Shown here piece by piece: positions 34,167-43,189 of a stretch of 64,000 nucleotides of DNA. Position 1 is the first letter of the stretch. Every line of letters starts with the position of its first letter. The notes under the pieces are model-generated. The model did not search any database, was not told where the DNA came from, and worked only from the letters and a program-made list of their open reading frames with translations. The DNA comes from Glaciecola sp041380235. Its GTDB lineage: Bacteria > Pseudomonadota > Gammaproteobacteria > Enterobacterales > Alteromonadaceae. The position numbers were made by a program, and so were the translations under genes. The stretch covers positions 62,001 to 126,000 of the forward strand of contig NZ_JBGIYY010000005.1 of assembly GCF_041380235.1 (NCBI RefSeq). The letters are read 5' to 3'.

Positions 34167-35669
34167 TTACTGTCGAACGTTAATGAAAGCATCGCGTTGT
34201 TTCACTTCTTCGCTTCTTTGCTGTTCATATTTTTTAATATAATAATCAACGCGCTCACTCAGCATACTCACGACCTCTTGATGCTCTTGGGAATCAATTA
34301 AATTTATAGTTTCTTGAGGGTCGTTTTGTAAATCGTATAGCTGCTGAAAATCGTTTTTGTAAAAATCGACATATTTCCAACGCTCCGTGCGCAGACCAAC
34401 CGTGGGGGGAATAGACACTCGTTTGGGTTGGAACATGTGTTCAAAGAAAAATTCATCTCGCCAAGTTATGCTGCTTTCGTCAGTCAGAAGAGGCACTAAG
34501 CTTGAACCTTGATAGCGTGGTGGTGGTGCTAGCCCAGCTAAGTCAAGAATGGTTGAAGTAATATCGATATTGAGAACCATTTCATGAATTTCTTTGCCAT
34601 GAGACGCCTTGGTGCGGGGGTCGTAAATAATTAAGGGAACTCGCAAATCTTCTTCCCAACCAAACCATTTTCCGGCTAGTTGACGCTCATTGACGCTATA
34701 GCCATTGTCACTCATGTAAATGATGACCGTGTTGTCTGCCATTCCGGCTTCTTCTAGCTTGTTGTAAATCATGCCTATGGCTTTATCTACGCCGCTAATT
34801 GCGCGGTAGTAGCGTTTGACCATTTTTTGATACATCTCGGGCGTAGAGTAGCGAAACTGCCAGCGAACTCGTCCTATAGAGGTTTTTAAGAATTCGGGTA
34901 ATGCTTCAAAACTGGCATCATCTGATTGTTTTGCCGGTGGAATAGTGACATCGCTATACATGTCTTCAAATTCTTCGGGATAATGATACTGATCTATTTC
35001 GTCTTTATCGTGAGCATGAGGGTCCCAAAAGTTTACCGCCATGGTCCAAGGTTTGTCAGATAATTGAGATTGCTCTATAAACTCTTTTGCTAGCGCTGCA
35101 ATGTAGTAAGTTTGCGGTAATGCCTGCCCATTATAACTTTCAGTTTTCGCTTGCAGTAGCGGCTTAAAAAAGTCAAAACGCTGGTTATTATCTCCGGAAA
35201 TACCAATTTCATACTTACCGACAAACGCGGTTTGATAACCGGCGCGTTTAATCAGATTTGGATACATATTAGCCGATTCAATTTCCCCCGTTTTGGGCTG
35301 GCCGAAGGTAAAATCATGGGTACGCTCAGTTAAACCAGTAAGAATACTCACACGGCTGGCTGCGCAAATAGGCGTCGTTACAAAGGCATTCTTAAATACG
35401 GTGCCTTTGTTGGCTAGCGCGTCTAAATTAGGGGTGTTAATAATAGGGTGATACTTACCAATGAGATCCCAGCGGTGGTCATCCGACAGGATAAACAAGA
35501 TGTTAGGCGGTGCGGATGTTTGCTGCTTGGATTGGCTTACCGCTTCACGCTGACTATTTTGTGCTCGGCAGGCGCTTAACAATGCGCTAAAAACTAAAAC
35601 AAGACATAGAGAAAAGCATGCATGTTTTGGTATTTGTATAATGCGGCCTGTTAATGTTTGTTGTTTCAT
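34167..35669 (-). CDS. S1 family sulfatase, lipoprotein (C-x-A-S-R type)
   Basis: 500 residues; the start is placed at the second of two adjacent ATGs because AAGGGA lies 4 bases upstream of it. Lipobox LSAC (Cys34). Metal ligands in ILSDDHRW (about 60-67) and the formylglycine site ICAASRVSILTG with Cys102 (C-x-A-S-R, Ala in place of the commoner Pro). A further active-site block is YMSDNGYSVNERQLAGKW. The C-terminal region is a typical sulfatase sub-domain ending in a charged tail. It lies within the GH105 to GMC operon (17 bp from the upstream gene, 11 bp to the next). It would desulfate ulvan fragments in the periplasm; position specificity cannot be judged. Confidence 0.88.
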   Translation of the reverse strand: MKQQTLTGRIIQIPKHACFSLCLVLVFSALLSACRAQNSQREAVSQSKQQTSAPPNILFILSDDHRWDLIGKYHPIINTPNLDALANKGTVFKNAFVTTPICAASRVSILTGLTERTHDFTFGQPKTGEIESANMYPNLIKRAGYQTAFVGKYEIGISGDNNQRFDFFKPLLQAKTESYNGQALPQTYYIAALAKEFIEQSQLSDKPWTMAVNFWDPHAHDKDEIDQYHYPEEFEDMYSDVTIPPAKQSDDASFEALPEFLKTSIGRVRWQFRYSTPEMYQKMVKRYYRAISGVDKAIGMIYNKLEEAGMADNTVIIYMSDNGYSVNERQLAGKWFGWEEDLRVPLIIYDPRTKASHGKEIHEMVLNIDITSTILDLAGLAPPPRYQGSSLVPLLTDESSITWRDEFFFEHMFQPKRVSIPPTVGLRTERWKYVDFYKNDFQQLYDLQNDPQETINLIDSQEHQEVVSMLSERVDYYIKKYEQQRSEEVKQRDAFINVRQ

Positions 35670-35686
35670 CATGTCCCTTATCACTA

Positions 35687-36898
35687 CTAATTTGTTCGAC
35701 TCAGCACAAGCGCTCGCCATAAGCCGCCAACGCTCGGTGATTCATTCTCTGCTTGTTGGCTGTCAGTTACCGCCATGGCTGCCACGGTAATAACATCGCC
35801 TTTTTTCAAGGCTACCTTGTCTACCTCAAAGTACAGCTCTTGCATGCGTTGATTTGTTTTTTCAGCTGTGAAACGAGCAATTTCGGTATTGTTCAGCAAC
35901 ACTTTAAAGCGTGAGATAGCATCTGGTTGGCCAAGCGCGACAAGAGTAAGTTTGCGAGTGCCTGCGTCTCTTCGGTCTATTTGCACCTGAGCATAGGCAA
36001 AGGTGTTTTGGTCCTTAGCGTTAGCAGTGTTAATCGCGAGAGCATCGTACTTAGCAAGAGGATATAGCGACACTTTATTTGTAGTTGATGCGGCAAAATC
36101 AGATGCTGCAAAAAATATGCGGGAGTATTCATTGATCTCGAGTAGCTGCTCTTTTTTGGGGAGTTCTGGCTGAGTGCTCAGAGTTTCTTGTGCCTCAATG
36201 CCTAGTGGCACAAATTCTTTATCGGTGGTGAGAATGAATTTATCTAACTCAAAGCCATCTTCTCGCATCGAGAGCATGATGTTATGCACACCAGGGGCAC
36301 TAATTTCAAGCGTAACGGTGTTGGGTTCACCACAGTGATTGGTGTTTACTCGCTGTGCAGACGACCATGTCCACTGGTGCTTACCATCGCAAAGCTGCAA
36401 ACGCTGAGCACTTTCAGGCCATGTACCATTTAAGCCAAAGTGCACACCGTTGTCTTCACTGCCAGAGCTGTATGCGCGCGCCCATACAAAGTATAGGCCT
36501 GTAGTTTCGAAATGCACGGGATACGATAAAATAGCCACTTGGCCTGGAACATTGCTGAAATTTTCTTGGCGGACTAGGGCCTCAAAATGATTAGTGCGCG
36601 TATCGGGCAGAATTTCAATATAAGCGTCGCCACTGGCATTCTCATAGTGAGGGAGGTCGGGGTCGGCATAAGGACTAGGGCTAGCGCCTTTAGTTGCAAT
36701 AAACCAGCGACGCTTACTGTCTTTGTGTTGGCTAGCAAAATGCTCAGCTTCTACCACCACCATCCCATCTGTTTCATGATGATTTTTATCAGTTGCAGAA
36801 GTACTTGTCGGCAAAGCAAGGCTAATTAGCATTGCTAGCGTAGCAACGCACGCAGGTGCGCGCTGTTTTTTAACCTTTACGCTGTTGCAGTTAATCAT
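35687..36898 (-). CDS. Secreted two-domain beta-sandwich protein, probable carbohydrate binding
   Basis: 403 residues with a signal peptide (ACVATLAMLISLALPTSTSA). The first domain (about 45-230) begins MVVVEAEHFASQ and ends DGFELDKFILTTD, the frame of CBM6/CBM35-like or GH115-C-like sugar-binding sandwiches, with GLYFVWARAYSSGSEDN between. The second domain (about 255-400) is another beta-rich unit with RDAGTRKLTLVALGQPD and RFKVLLNNTEIARF. No catalytic motif is visible. It is co-transcribed with GH105 (1 bp gap) and the sulfatase, so it most likely binds ulvan pieces or holds an enzyme on them. I do not recognise an exact named family. Confidence 0.6.
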   Translation of the reverse strand: MINCNSVKVKKQRAPACVATLAMLISLALPTSTSATDKNHHETDGMVVVEAEHFASQHKDSKRRWFIATKGASPSPYADPDLPHYENASGDAYIEILPDTRTNHFEALVRQENFSNVPGQVAILSYPVHFETTGLYFVWARAYSSGSEDNGVHFGLNGTWPESAQRLQLCDGKHQWTWSSAQRVNTNHCGEPNTVTLEISAPGVHNIMLSMREDGFELDKFILTTDKEFVPLGIEAQETLSTQPELPKKEQLLEINEYSRIFFAASDFAASTTNKVSLYPLAKYDALAINTANAKDQNTFAYAQVQIDRRDAGTRKLTLVALGQPDAISRFKVLLNNTEIARFTAEKTNQRMQELYFEVDKVALKKGDVITVAAMAVTDSQQAENESPSVGGLWRALVLSRTN

Positions 36899-36899
36899 G

Positions 36900-38090
36900 C
36901 TAGTTTGCCCACTTCGTCATTTCTGAAGCCGCTAACAAAACAGCCCCAACGCCATAAAGTTGAGTGTCTTCTTTTTTTACGGGGTCGGGTGATTTACCAA
37001 CTTGCTGCACATAGTTTACCCGGCCATTCTTGGCTATCGCTTTTTCGATGGCCTGCCAGCCTTTTAAAACCGATTGGTTATATTTTTCATCGCGTAAAAT
37101 GCCATTGTTAACGCCCCACGCTAGGCCAAAGGTGATAAAGGCAGTGCCACTCATTTCAGGCGTTTTAACTTTATTGGGGTCCAAAAGAGAAGCAGGCCAA
37201 TAGCCATTAGGGTTTTGAATAGCTTGCAAACCGGCCGCGTTTTTCTTATATAACGCAATGTATCTGTCTCGTGAAGGGTGATCGCTCGGGAGATCATCAA
37301 TAATCAGCGGTAGTGCTGCGAAGACCCATCCATTGCCACGGCTCCAAAATACCGGTTTGCCATTATCACTTTGCGACTCAAAATAGCGGCTATCTCGAAA
37401 AAACAAGCCATACTCGTCAGAGAATAAGTAGTCTGCCGTTGCCCAAAATTCTGAGTCTGCAAACTCAAAATATTTGTCTTCGCCGGTAATGTTCGTTAGC
37501 TTTAACCAAGTGCGAGGGGCCATGAATAAAGCATCAGCCCAACACCATCTGTCTTGGCAAGGACCTTCATACCCCCAGACTTTTGGCTCTACTTCGATTA
37601 ACTCTAAATCAACGTTAGATGGATTGGCTAAGATTCTGTCAAATTCTTGCTGTACAAAACCATACGTACGGGGATCACCAGTTTGTTCTGTTAGCCATAA
37701 ATAGGTCTGACCAATTGCATGATCGTCGGCGTGGCGGTCGCGTTTTGTTCTAAATTTGTAGTCCACAGATTCTGCAACTTCGCTAATGTGGCGTAACAAA
37801 GCACTATCGTTTACGGTTTCAGTCCAGCGAGTTAAACCTATATAAAATGTTGCTTGGATCCAATTTCGAGGCTCGGCAGTGCCCTTTCTATAGCGGGGTT
37901 CAAGATAGTCAAAATTCTCTAAGTGCTCAATCTGCCATTGCGCAACGCGCTCGCCAATATCTAAAGCAGAGCGCTGAATATCGCTTTGCTCAGATTTAGC
38001 GGCTTGCCCAGTTTTTACAATATTATTGCAACCAGCAGCGCTTATGGTGCTAATAAGGACTAAACTAAGCAATATGAGTTTGAAATTCAT
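36900..38090 (-). CDS. GH105 unsaturated uronyl hydrolase, lipoprotein
   Basis: 396 residues, lipobox SAAGC (Cys21). The (alpha/alpha)6-barrel of GH105 is shown by DDHAIGQTYLWL (122-133), RWCWADALFMAP (181-192; the Asp of WADALFM, D186, corresponds to the catalytic Asp of YteR-type enzymes) and FWSRGNGWVFAAL (about 258-270). The enzyme hydrates and removes the 4,5-unsaturated uronic acid left at the non-reducing end by ulvan lyases, so it is the natural next step after PL24/PL25. First gene of the leftward five-gene operon; ribosome site AGAAGGAT. Upstream, the divergent region is shared with the GH78 gene at 38379. Confidence 0.92.
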   Translation of the reverse strand: MNFKLILLSLVLISTISAAGCNNIVKTGQAAKSEQSDIQRSALDIGERVAQWQIEHLENFDYLEPRYRKGTAEPRNWIQATFYIGLTRWTETVNDSALLRHISEVAESVDYKFRTKRDRHADDHAIGQTYLWLTEQTGDPRTYGFVQQEFDRILANPSNVDLELIEVEPKVWGYEGPCQDRWCWADALFMAPRTWLKLTNITGEDKYFEFADSEFWATADYLFSDEYGLFFRDSRYFESQSDNGKPVFWSRGNGWVFAALPLIIDDLPSDHPSRDRYIALYKKNAAGLQAIQNPNGYWPASLLDPNKVKTPEMSGTAFITFGLAWGVNNGILRDEKYNQSVLKGWQAIEKAIAKNGRVNYVQQVGKSPDPVKKEDTQLYGVGAVLLAASEMTKWAN

Positions 38091-38378
38091 GTCTATCCTT
38101 CTATTAAAAAAATAACTTTCTACTTGCTGTGACGATCTCTTATCATGCGGGTAGCCAATAACCGCGGCTTATGAAAGAAAACGGTGCAGAAAAACTATGG
38201 TCAAAAACGCTCTGGACAAAAGCATTAACCGACAATAAGTAGATGTTACTCTTTTGTTAAGCAAATATGAAATCATATTTAATCATAAGTAGTCAAAAAG
38301 TTTCAATTGTTCTTCAATGCAAACAATCCTTCTGATATTGTATACGACAATGAACGACTATTAAGTAATTAGGAAAGT
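38091..38378. promoter_or_regulatory. Divergent regulatory region with two palindromes
   Basis: 288 bases between the GH105 operon (-) and the GH78 gene (+). Two dyads stand out: AAATATGA-aa-TCATATTT at 38263-38280 (perfect 8-bp arms) and ATTGT-atacg-ACAAT at 38337-38351, which lies 27 bases before the GH78 start. Both could be operators of a GntR- or LacI-type regulator that would switch both operons, but no regulator gene lies in the window. Confidence 0.45.
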
Positions 38379-41246
38379 ATGAAAAACTTAAGTTATTACC
38401 TTAGCGTGGTGCTGTTGTTAGCAGCTTTTTCTCATCAGGCGGTTTCTCAAACCGCTGTATCCAACGATTCGTTGATTCCAACCAATCTATTGGTTGAAGG
38501 ACTTGATACACCAAGCAATGTGCATAGCCAGACACCCCGCCTTTCATGGCATGCAAATGTAGTGACTCAGTTTGCTTATCAAGTGCAAGTGGCAAGTACC
38601 GAGGTATTGTTAACGACAGGCGTTGCCGACTTATGGGATAGCGGTAGGGTAAACAGTAGACGGTCTCTTAACGTTATGTATCAAGGGCGAGCTCTTAGCT
38701 CAAATAATAAGGTATTTTGGCGAGTAAGAGTTTGGAACAGTGACAGCGGTAGTCCACTTGCATGGAGTCAACCAAGTACCTGGCAGATGGGGCTGATTAA
38801 TAAAAGTGACTGGCAGGCTAAGTGGCTGCAGGTAGCACAAAAGGCGGTGGTAAGTGAGGGCGAAGCCGTTGAAGATTGGATGTTATTTGCAGCAGATATT
38901 CATAAAGATAGCAACTCTCAGCTCACCAAAGCGAAGCGCGAAACCCAAACGCGCGTATTGGAGCAATTAAAACAGCAGCCTGGCGCTAGTTTGTTTCGTC
39001 ACAGCTTTGCGCTTCCTTCTGACAAACAAATTCGCTCTGCCCGCTTGCATAGCACCGCGGCGGGTTATTATGAAGTCTTTTTAAATGGCAATAAAGTTGA
39101 CGATCGTTTAATGGATCCGGGGCAAACGGATTATGACAAACGTATTTTATATAATACCGATGATGTTGCTGCGATGTTGGATGCTGGCAAAAACACTATC
39201 GCGGTGCACCTGGGCAGCGGTTGGTATGCTGAAGAGATTGCTTTTAGCCGCTGGAATAATCCAGATGCCTCACCACAAGCTAGATCAACTCGCTCTCTGG
39301 CTTATGGGCAGCCTGCGTTTATTGCTCAGCTAGAGTTGGAATTTACCGATGGCAGTAGACAATTGGTAACATCTAATCAAGATTGGTTGAGTCACGCATC
39401 TCCAGTGCTAAAAGAGGGGTTATTTTCGGGAGAGCTGTTTGACGCCCGCAAGTCTTTAAACCAATGGCATACAAACGCCGATGAGGATCAACTGACAAAC
39501 TGGCAAAAAGTTAAGGTGCTTCACGAATGGCCGACTGAGCGCTTAGAGCCACAGCTCATTGAACCCATAAAAGCAATGCAGGCGCTGGTGCCGATAGAGG
39601 TATTGAAGCCTAAAGAGGATGTGTGGGTTTTAGATTTTGGCCAAAACTTTACCGGTGTGCCTACTATCGATTTTACTAAGCTTCCACTAGCACCGAATCA
39701 GAGCATTCATCTTCGTTATGCTGAATGGGTAGATAAAGCCGGAAACATCAGCCAAAAAAGCGGTGGCGGAGCACCCTTGTTAAAACAAGTAGATACCTAT
39801 ATTGCTAGCGGCGACGAAGCCTCTTTAGATGACCCTACATGGACGCCTACTTTTACCTGGCACGGCTTTCGATATCTTGAAATTCGTGGCTTGCAACAAG
39901 CGCCTCCTATCGACGCGATCCACGCGCATCTGGTCAGAAGCAGTGTCGATATTGCTGGGCATTTTGAAAGCTCTGACGACTTGCTTAATCGTGTTCATCG
40001 CATGGCGCTTTGGGGGTATGAAAGCAACCTCATGGCATTGCCTATGGATTGTCCCATTCGAGAGCGCGCCGGCTGGACAGGGGATGCACATGCATCTTTG
40101 ATCACCGGCAACTACAATTACAATATGGATAATTTTTGGGGTAAATATCTTGGAGATTTTGAAACCGCAACTTTTGTGGCGCCGGCCGTGGTCCCCGGTA
40201 AACGCACTCACGGTGGTAATTTTGATTGGGCAGCTGCAGAAATTATGATTGCGTGGGAGCACTATCGTCACCACGGTGACGAGCAGTTGTTGCAAAATCA
40301 ATATGAAAGTATGCAAGAATACATGAATGCTGCGCAAGATAAGCTGAAAGATTCCCTTTTGCGCATTGGCTATGGTGACTGGTGCGATCCCGTTAGAGTT
40401 CCGGGCACACCGCGTGTAAATGGAAGGTGTAGTCCGCAGCACACTACGCCAACGGTAACCAGTTCAGCGTTGTTCGCGCATACCGCAAACTTAATGGCTA
40501 AAATCTCACAAGTGCTAAACAAGTCTGAGCAAGTACAGCAATATATGGCGCTTTTTGAGCGAGTGAAAACACAGTTTCACGCCGAGCTGTTTGATGCCCA
40601 GAGCCAAAGCTATAAAAGCCAGACAGCCAATGCCATGGCCATTATGTTTGACATTGCGCCCCTTGAAAAACGCGCTGCGGTAGCACAGGCAATAAACACC
40701 GATGTATTAGAAAAATGGGGCGGGCATGCCTCTGTAGGAGCGCTTGGACAAACCTATTTATACCGAGCGTTAAGTGATTTTGGCTATGCCGATACTGCCT
40801 TTAATATTTTTAAAGCAGAGGGTTACCCAGGCTATCGATATTTGTTCGAAGAATTAAATGCTACAACCTTATGGGAACGAAAAGGATACTATGATCCTAA
40901 ACAAGACCCCGATGGCACAAAGGCACCTGGCTTTTCTTTGAACCACCCCTTTCATGCTGGTTATGATGGTTGGTTTTACGAAGGTTTAGGAGGCATTCGG
41001 CCAATGCCCGATACTGTAGGATTTCAAGATTTTGAATTAGTTCCTCAGTTTGTGAAGGGCCTAGATTCTGTAAATGTGGCTTATACCACAGGTTATGGAA
41101 CCATCAAAAGCCGCTGGGAGCGCAAAGGCAACGAGGTAACATGGCATTTTACTGTCCCAAACAATACCAGTGCGCTTGTGCTTTTGCCTAAGTCAGAGCC
41201 TAAAACATATCTAGCCGGAGAGTACACACTTGTTTATTCAGAGTAA
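38379..41246 (+). CDS. GH78 alpha-L-rhamnosidase, secreted (DCPIRE subgroup)
   Basis: 955 residues. Signal peptide MKNLSYYLSVVLLLAAFSHQ without a lipobox cysteine, so this GH78 is probably free in the periplasm or exported, unlike its relatives here. Catalytic motifs DCPIRERAGWTGD (557-569, E562) and TTLWERK (E833) are intact. It shares GYYEVFLNGNKVDDRLMDPG-type blocks with the GH78 at 25474. Its N-terminal barrel region has a loop around residues 165-200 (EAVEDWMLFAADIHKD) also seen in the 25474 protein. Good ribosome site (AGGAA). It stands alone, followed by a hairpin. Rhamnose release is certain at family level; the natural substrate is inferred. Confidence 0.92.
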   Translation: MKNLSYYLSVVLLLAAFSHQAVSQTAVSNDSLIPTNLLVEGLDTPSNVHSQTPRLSWHANVVTQFAYQVQVASTEVLLTTGVADLWDSGRVNSRRSLNVMYQGRALSSNNKVFWRVRVWNSDSGSPLAWSQPSTWQMGLINKSDWQAKWLQVAQKAVVSEGEAVEDWMLFAADIHKDSNSQLTKAKRETQTRVLEQLKQQPGASLFRHSFALPSDKQIRSARLHSTAAGYYEVFLNGNKVDDRLMDPGQTDYDKRILYNTDDVAAMLDAGKNTIAVHLGSGWYAEEIAFSRWNNPDASPQARSTRSLAYGQPAFIAQLELEFTDGSRQLVTSNQDWLSHASPVLKEGLFSGELFDARKSLNQWHTNADEDQLTNWQKVKVLHEWPTERLEPQLIEPIKAMQALVPIEVLKPKEDVWVLDFGQNFTGVPTIDFTKLPLAPNQSIHLRYAEWVDKAGNISQKSGGGAPLLKQVDTYIASGDEASLDDPTWTPTFTWHGFRYLEIRGLQQAPPIDAIHAHLVRSSVDIAGHFESSDDLLNRVHRMALWGYESNLMALPMDCPIRERAGWTGDAHASLITGNYNYNMDNFWGKYLGDFETATFVAPAVVPGKRTHGGNFDWAAAEIMIAWEHYRHHGDEQLLQNQYESMQEYMNAAQDKLKDSLLRIGYGDWCDPVRVPGTPRVNGRCSPQHTTPTVTSSALFAHTANLMAKISQVLNKSEQVQQYMALFERVKTQFHAELFDAQSQSYKSQTANAMAIMFDIAPLEKRAAVAQAINTDVLEKWGGHASVGALGQTYLYRALSDFGYADTAFNIFKAEGYPGYRYLFEELNATTLWERKGYYDPKQDPDGTKAPGFSLNHPFHAGYDGWFYEGLGGIRPMPDTVGFQDFELVPQFVKGLDSVNVAYTTGYGTIKSRWERKGNEVTWHFTVPNNTSALVLLPKSEPKTYLAGEYTLVYSE

Positions 41247-41735
41247 CTTGAATGTATTAATTGCAAGTTAAGTTGAGAATTCTTTATAGAAACTTAACTC
41301 AATAGCGCTTATCTATAAGCAATAGAGCCATTTTTTGCACTACTCGGCGGCACTGACGCAGGCAAAACATTAGCCCGTGTAAAGCCAGTGCATTTCGCGG
41401 GGCGCTAATTAATAACGAATCGTAAATAAGTTCTATACTCAACATTTCCATTATTTGTAGTAAGCAAATCATGGCGTTAAGCTAACTCATGTAAATATTG
41501 ATGCCAATAGCTGGTGCAACATTTGGCTATCAGGTTTTGATAGGCGTACTATTAAATTAGAAGCATTGATAGACCGACAATAAATGATCGTACTTCTGAT
41601 TCAAATTTTTAAGATTTTCTGAGTTAATTGAAACTTAACAAATAAGGGTATCAATCTGACTGTTATTGTAAAAATATGACTAAAATTGATTTATAATGAA
41701 TCAATTGTAATGTATTTGTTAATAGGGCAGCGCTC
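41247..41735. other. Non-coding region: hairpin after GH78 and promoter side of sulfatase
   Basis: 489 bases without a convincing gene. An inverted repeat AGTTAAGTT (41266-41274) and AACTTAACT (41291-41299) lies 20 bases after the GH78 stop and could end or protect that transcript; there is no long T-run. At the other end ATTGATT-tataatg-AATCAAT (41685-41705, perfect 7-bp arms) encloses a TATAAT at 41692, about 40 bases before the sulfatase start, so it could be a -10 box overlapped by an operator. The middle part shows no feature I can name. Confidence 0.45.
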
Positions 41736-43124
41736 ATGATTCGTACGTTTATAAAAATAGCTATTTTAGTTTTCATCAGTTTTCAGGGGGCGGCAAAGTC
41801 ACAACCTAATATTTTATTCATTGCCGTTGATGATCTAAGGCCAAGTATCGGTGCATACGGGGATGAATTAGCGATCACACCCAATATAAATAAATTAGCA
41901 GCACAAGGTACTTTGTTTAAACAAGCATTTGCTAGCGTGCCTACTTGCGGTGCGTCGCGAGCTAGTTTATTTACAGGGATCCGGCCAACAGCACAACGTT
42001 TTCTTACCTTTAATTCTCAAGTACAAGTAGAAACACCAAACGCAACAACTATTCCAAAATATCTAAAACAGAATGGTTACTACGCGGTTAGTCTAGGAAA
42101 AGTATTTCACAAAAAATCTGACTCTGCGGAGCATTGGAGTGAAGAGCCCTGGACTCCTAAAAATGTTGGCAACTATCACGATCCTAAAAATATTGAAATC
42201 ACTCAAACTCACAAGGGAGGCAGAGCCTATCCTTATGAAAATTATGACTATGACGATTTAGAACATAAAGATGGGATTATCGCCTCTAAAGCCATCGCTA
42301 GTTTGCAGACCTTATCAAATAAAACACAACCATTTTTCTTAGCAGTGGGTTTTGCCCGTCCACATTTACCTTTTAATGCGCCTAAAAAATATTGGGATTT
42401 GTACCCTGAAGAAAAAATTTCCTTACCCAGTAATTATTTTCGGAGCTTGTATGCTCCCGATCAAGCATTTCATAACTCAGGTGAATTACGCGGTTATTAT
42501 GGAGTACCCAAAAAAGGGGATGTGAGTGATGAAATGGCATTAAGCTTAAAGCGGGGCTACTACGCTAGTGTAAGTTTTGTTGATGCTCAAATTGGGCGTG
42601 TATTGAGTGAGATTGAGAGTTTAGGTTTAGATAAAAATACTATAGTGATTCTGTGGGGTGATCATGGCTGGCAACTGGGAGAGCACAAGTTATGGAATAA
42701 ACACTCAAACTTTAAGACTTCGACCCATGCACCCTTGATATTTTCGGTACCAGGAAAGCAAGCGAATCAGCAAACTGATGCCTTAACCGAGTTTGTGGAT
42801 ATATTTCCCACTTTATGCGATTTACTAGGCATACCGAAGCCTGAACAACTGCAAGGGGAAAGTGTAGCTAAGCTGTTGGACGATCCTGAAGAACATAAAA
42901 ATACAGTCGCCTTTATTCAGTGGCAAGGCGGTACCACTATGTTCACTGAACGTTATGCCTACACTGAATGGTTTGACAAAAATGGTGTATTTGAAACGAA
43001 TATGTTGTTCGACCACAAAAACGATGGAGATGAAAACGTCAATCTGGCTCAAAATCCGGAGCATAAAACACTTATTTCTCAATTATCTGAAGCGTTAAAT
43101 AAAAAGCGACTTTCTATAAAGTAG
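41736..43124 (+). CDS. S1 family sulfatase, iduronate-2-sulfatase-like (C-x-A-S-R type)
   Basis: 462 residues with a signal peptide (about 1-21). Iduronate-sulfatase-like opening NILFIAVDDLRPSIGAYGD, formylglycine site TCGASRASLFTG with Cys71 (C-x-A-S-R), and metal/active-site block WGDHGWQLGEHKLWNKHSNF. The RPHLPFNAPKKYWDLYPEEK block is typical of this subgroup. It likely acts on a 2-sulfated uronate or a sulfated rhamnose/xylose of ulvan; the sequence does not settle which. Ribosome site AGGGCAG. It precedes the DUF1961 lipoprotein by 65 bp and may be co-transcribed with it. Confidence 0.9.
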   Translation: MIRTFIKIAILVFISFQGAAKSQPNILFIAVDDLRPSIGAYGDELAITPNINKLAAQGTLFKQAFASVPTCGASRASLFTGIRPTAQRFLTFNSQVQVETPNATTIPKYLKQNGYYAVSLGKVFHKKSDSAEHWSEEPWTPKNVGNYHDPKNIEITQTHKGGRAYPYENYDYDDLEHKDGIIASKAIASLQTLSNKTQPFFLAVGFARPHLPFNAPKKYWDLYPEEKISLPSNYFRSLYAPDQAFHNSGELRGYYGVPKKGDVSDEMALSLKRGYYASVSFVDAQIGRVLSEIESLGLDKNTIVILWGDHGWQLGEHKLWNKHSNFKTSTHAPLIFSVPGKQANQQTDALTEFVDIFPTLCDLLGIPKPEQLQGESVAKLLDDPEEHKNTVAFIQWQGGTTMFTERYAYTEWFDKNGVFETNMLFDHKNDGDENVNLAQNPEHKTLISQLSEALNKKRLSIK

Positions 43125-43189
43125 CAACATAATAATCTATTGGGCCTTTCATAATTGGGCCTTGTATATCTTATTAAAAAGGCGCAAGT

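Noticed and set aside
39825..40442. 205-codon open frame antisense to the GH78 gene
   Set aside because: Shadow of a strongly conserved GH78 barrel on the other strand; low-complexity translation with no domain.
41247..41735. Possible decayed gene in the gap before the sulfatase
   Set aside because: No frame gives a recognisable protein segment and no match to neighbouring genes was seen.
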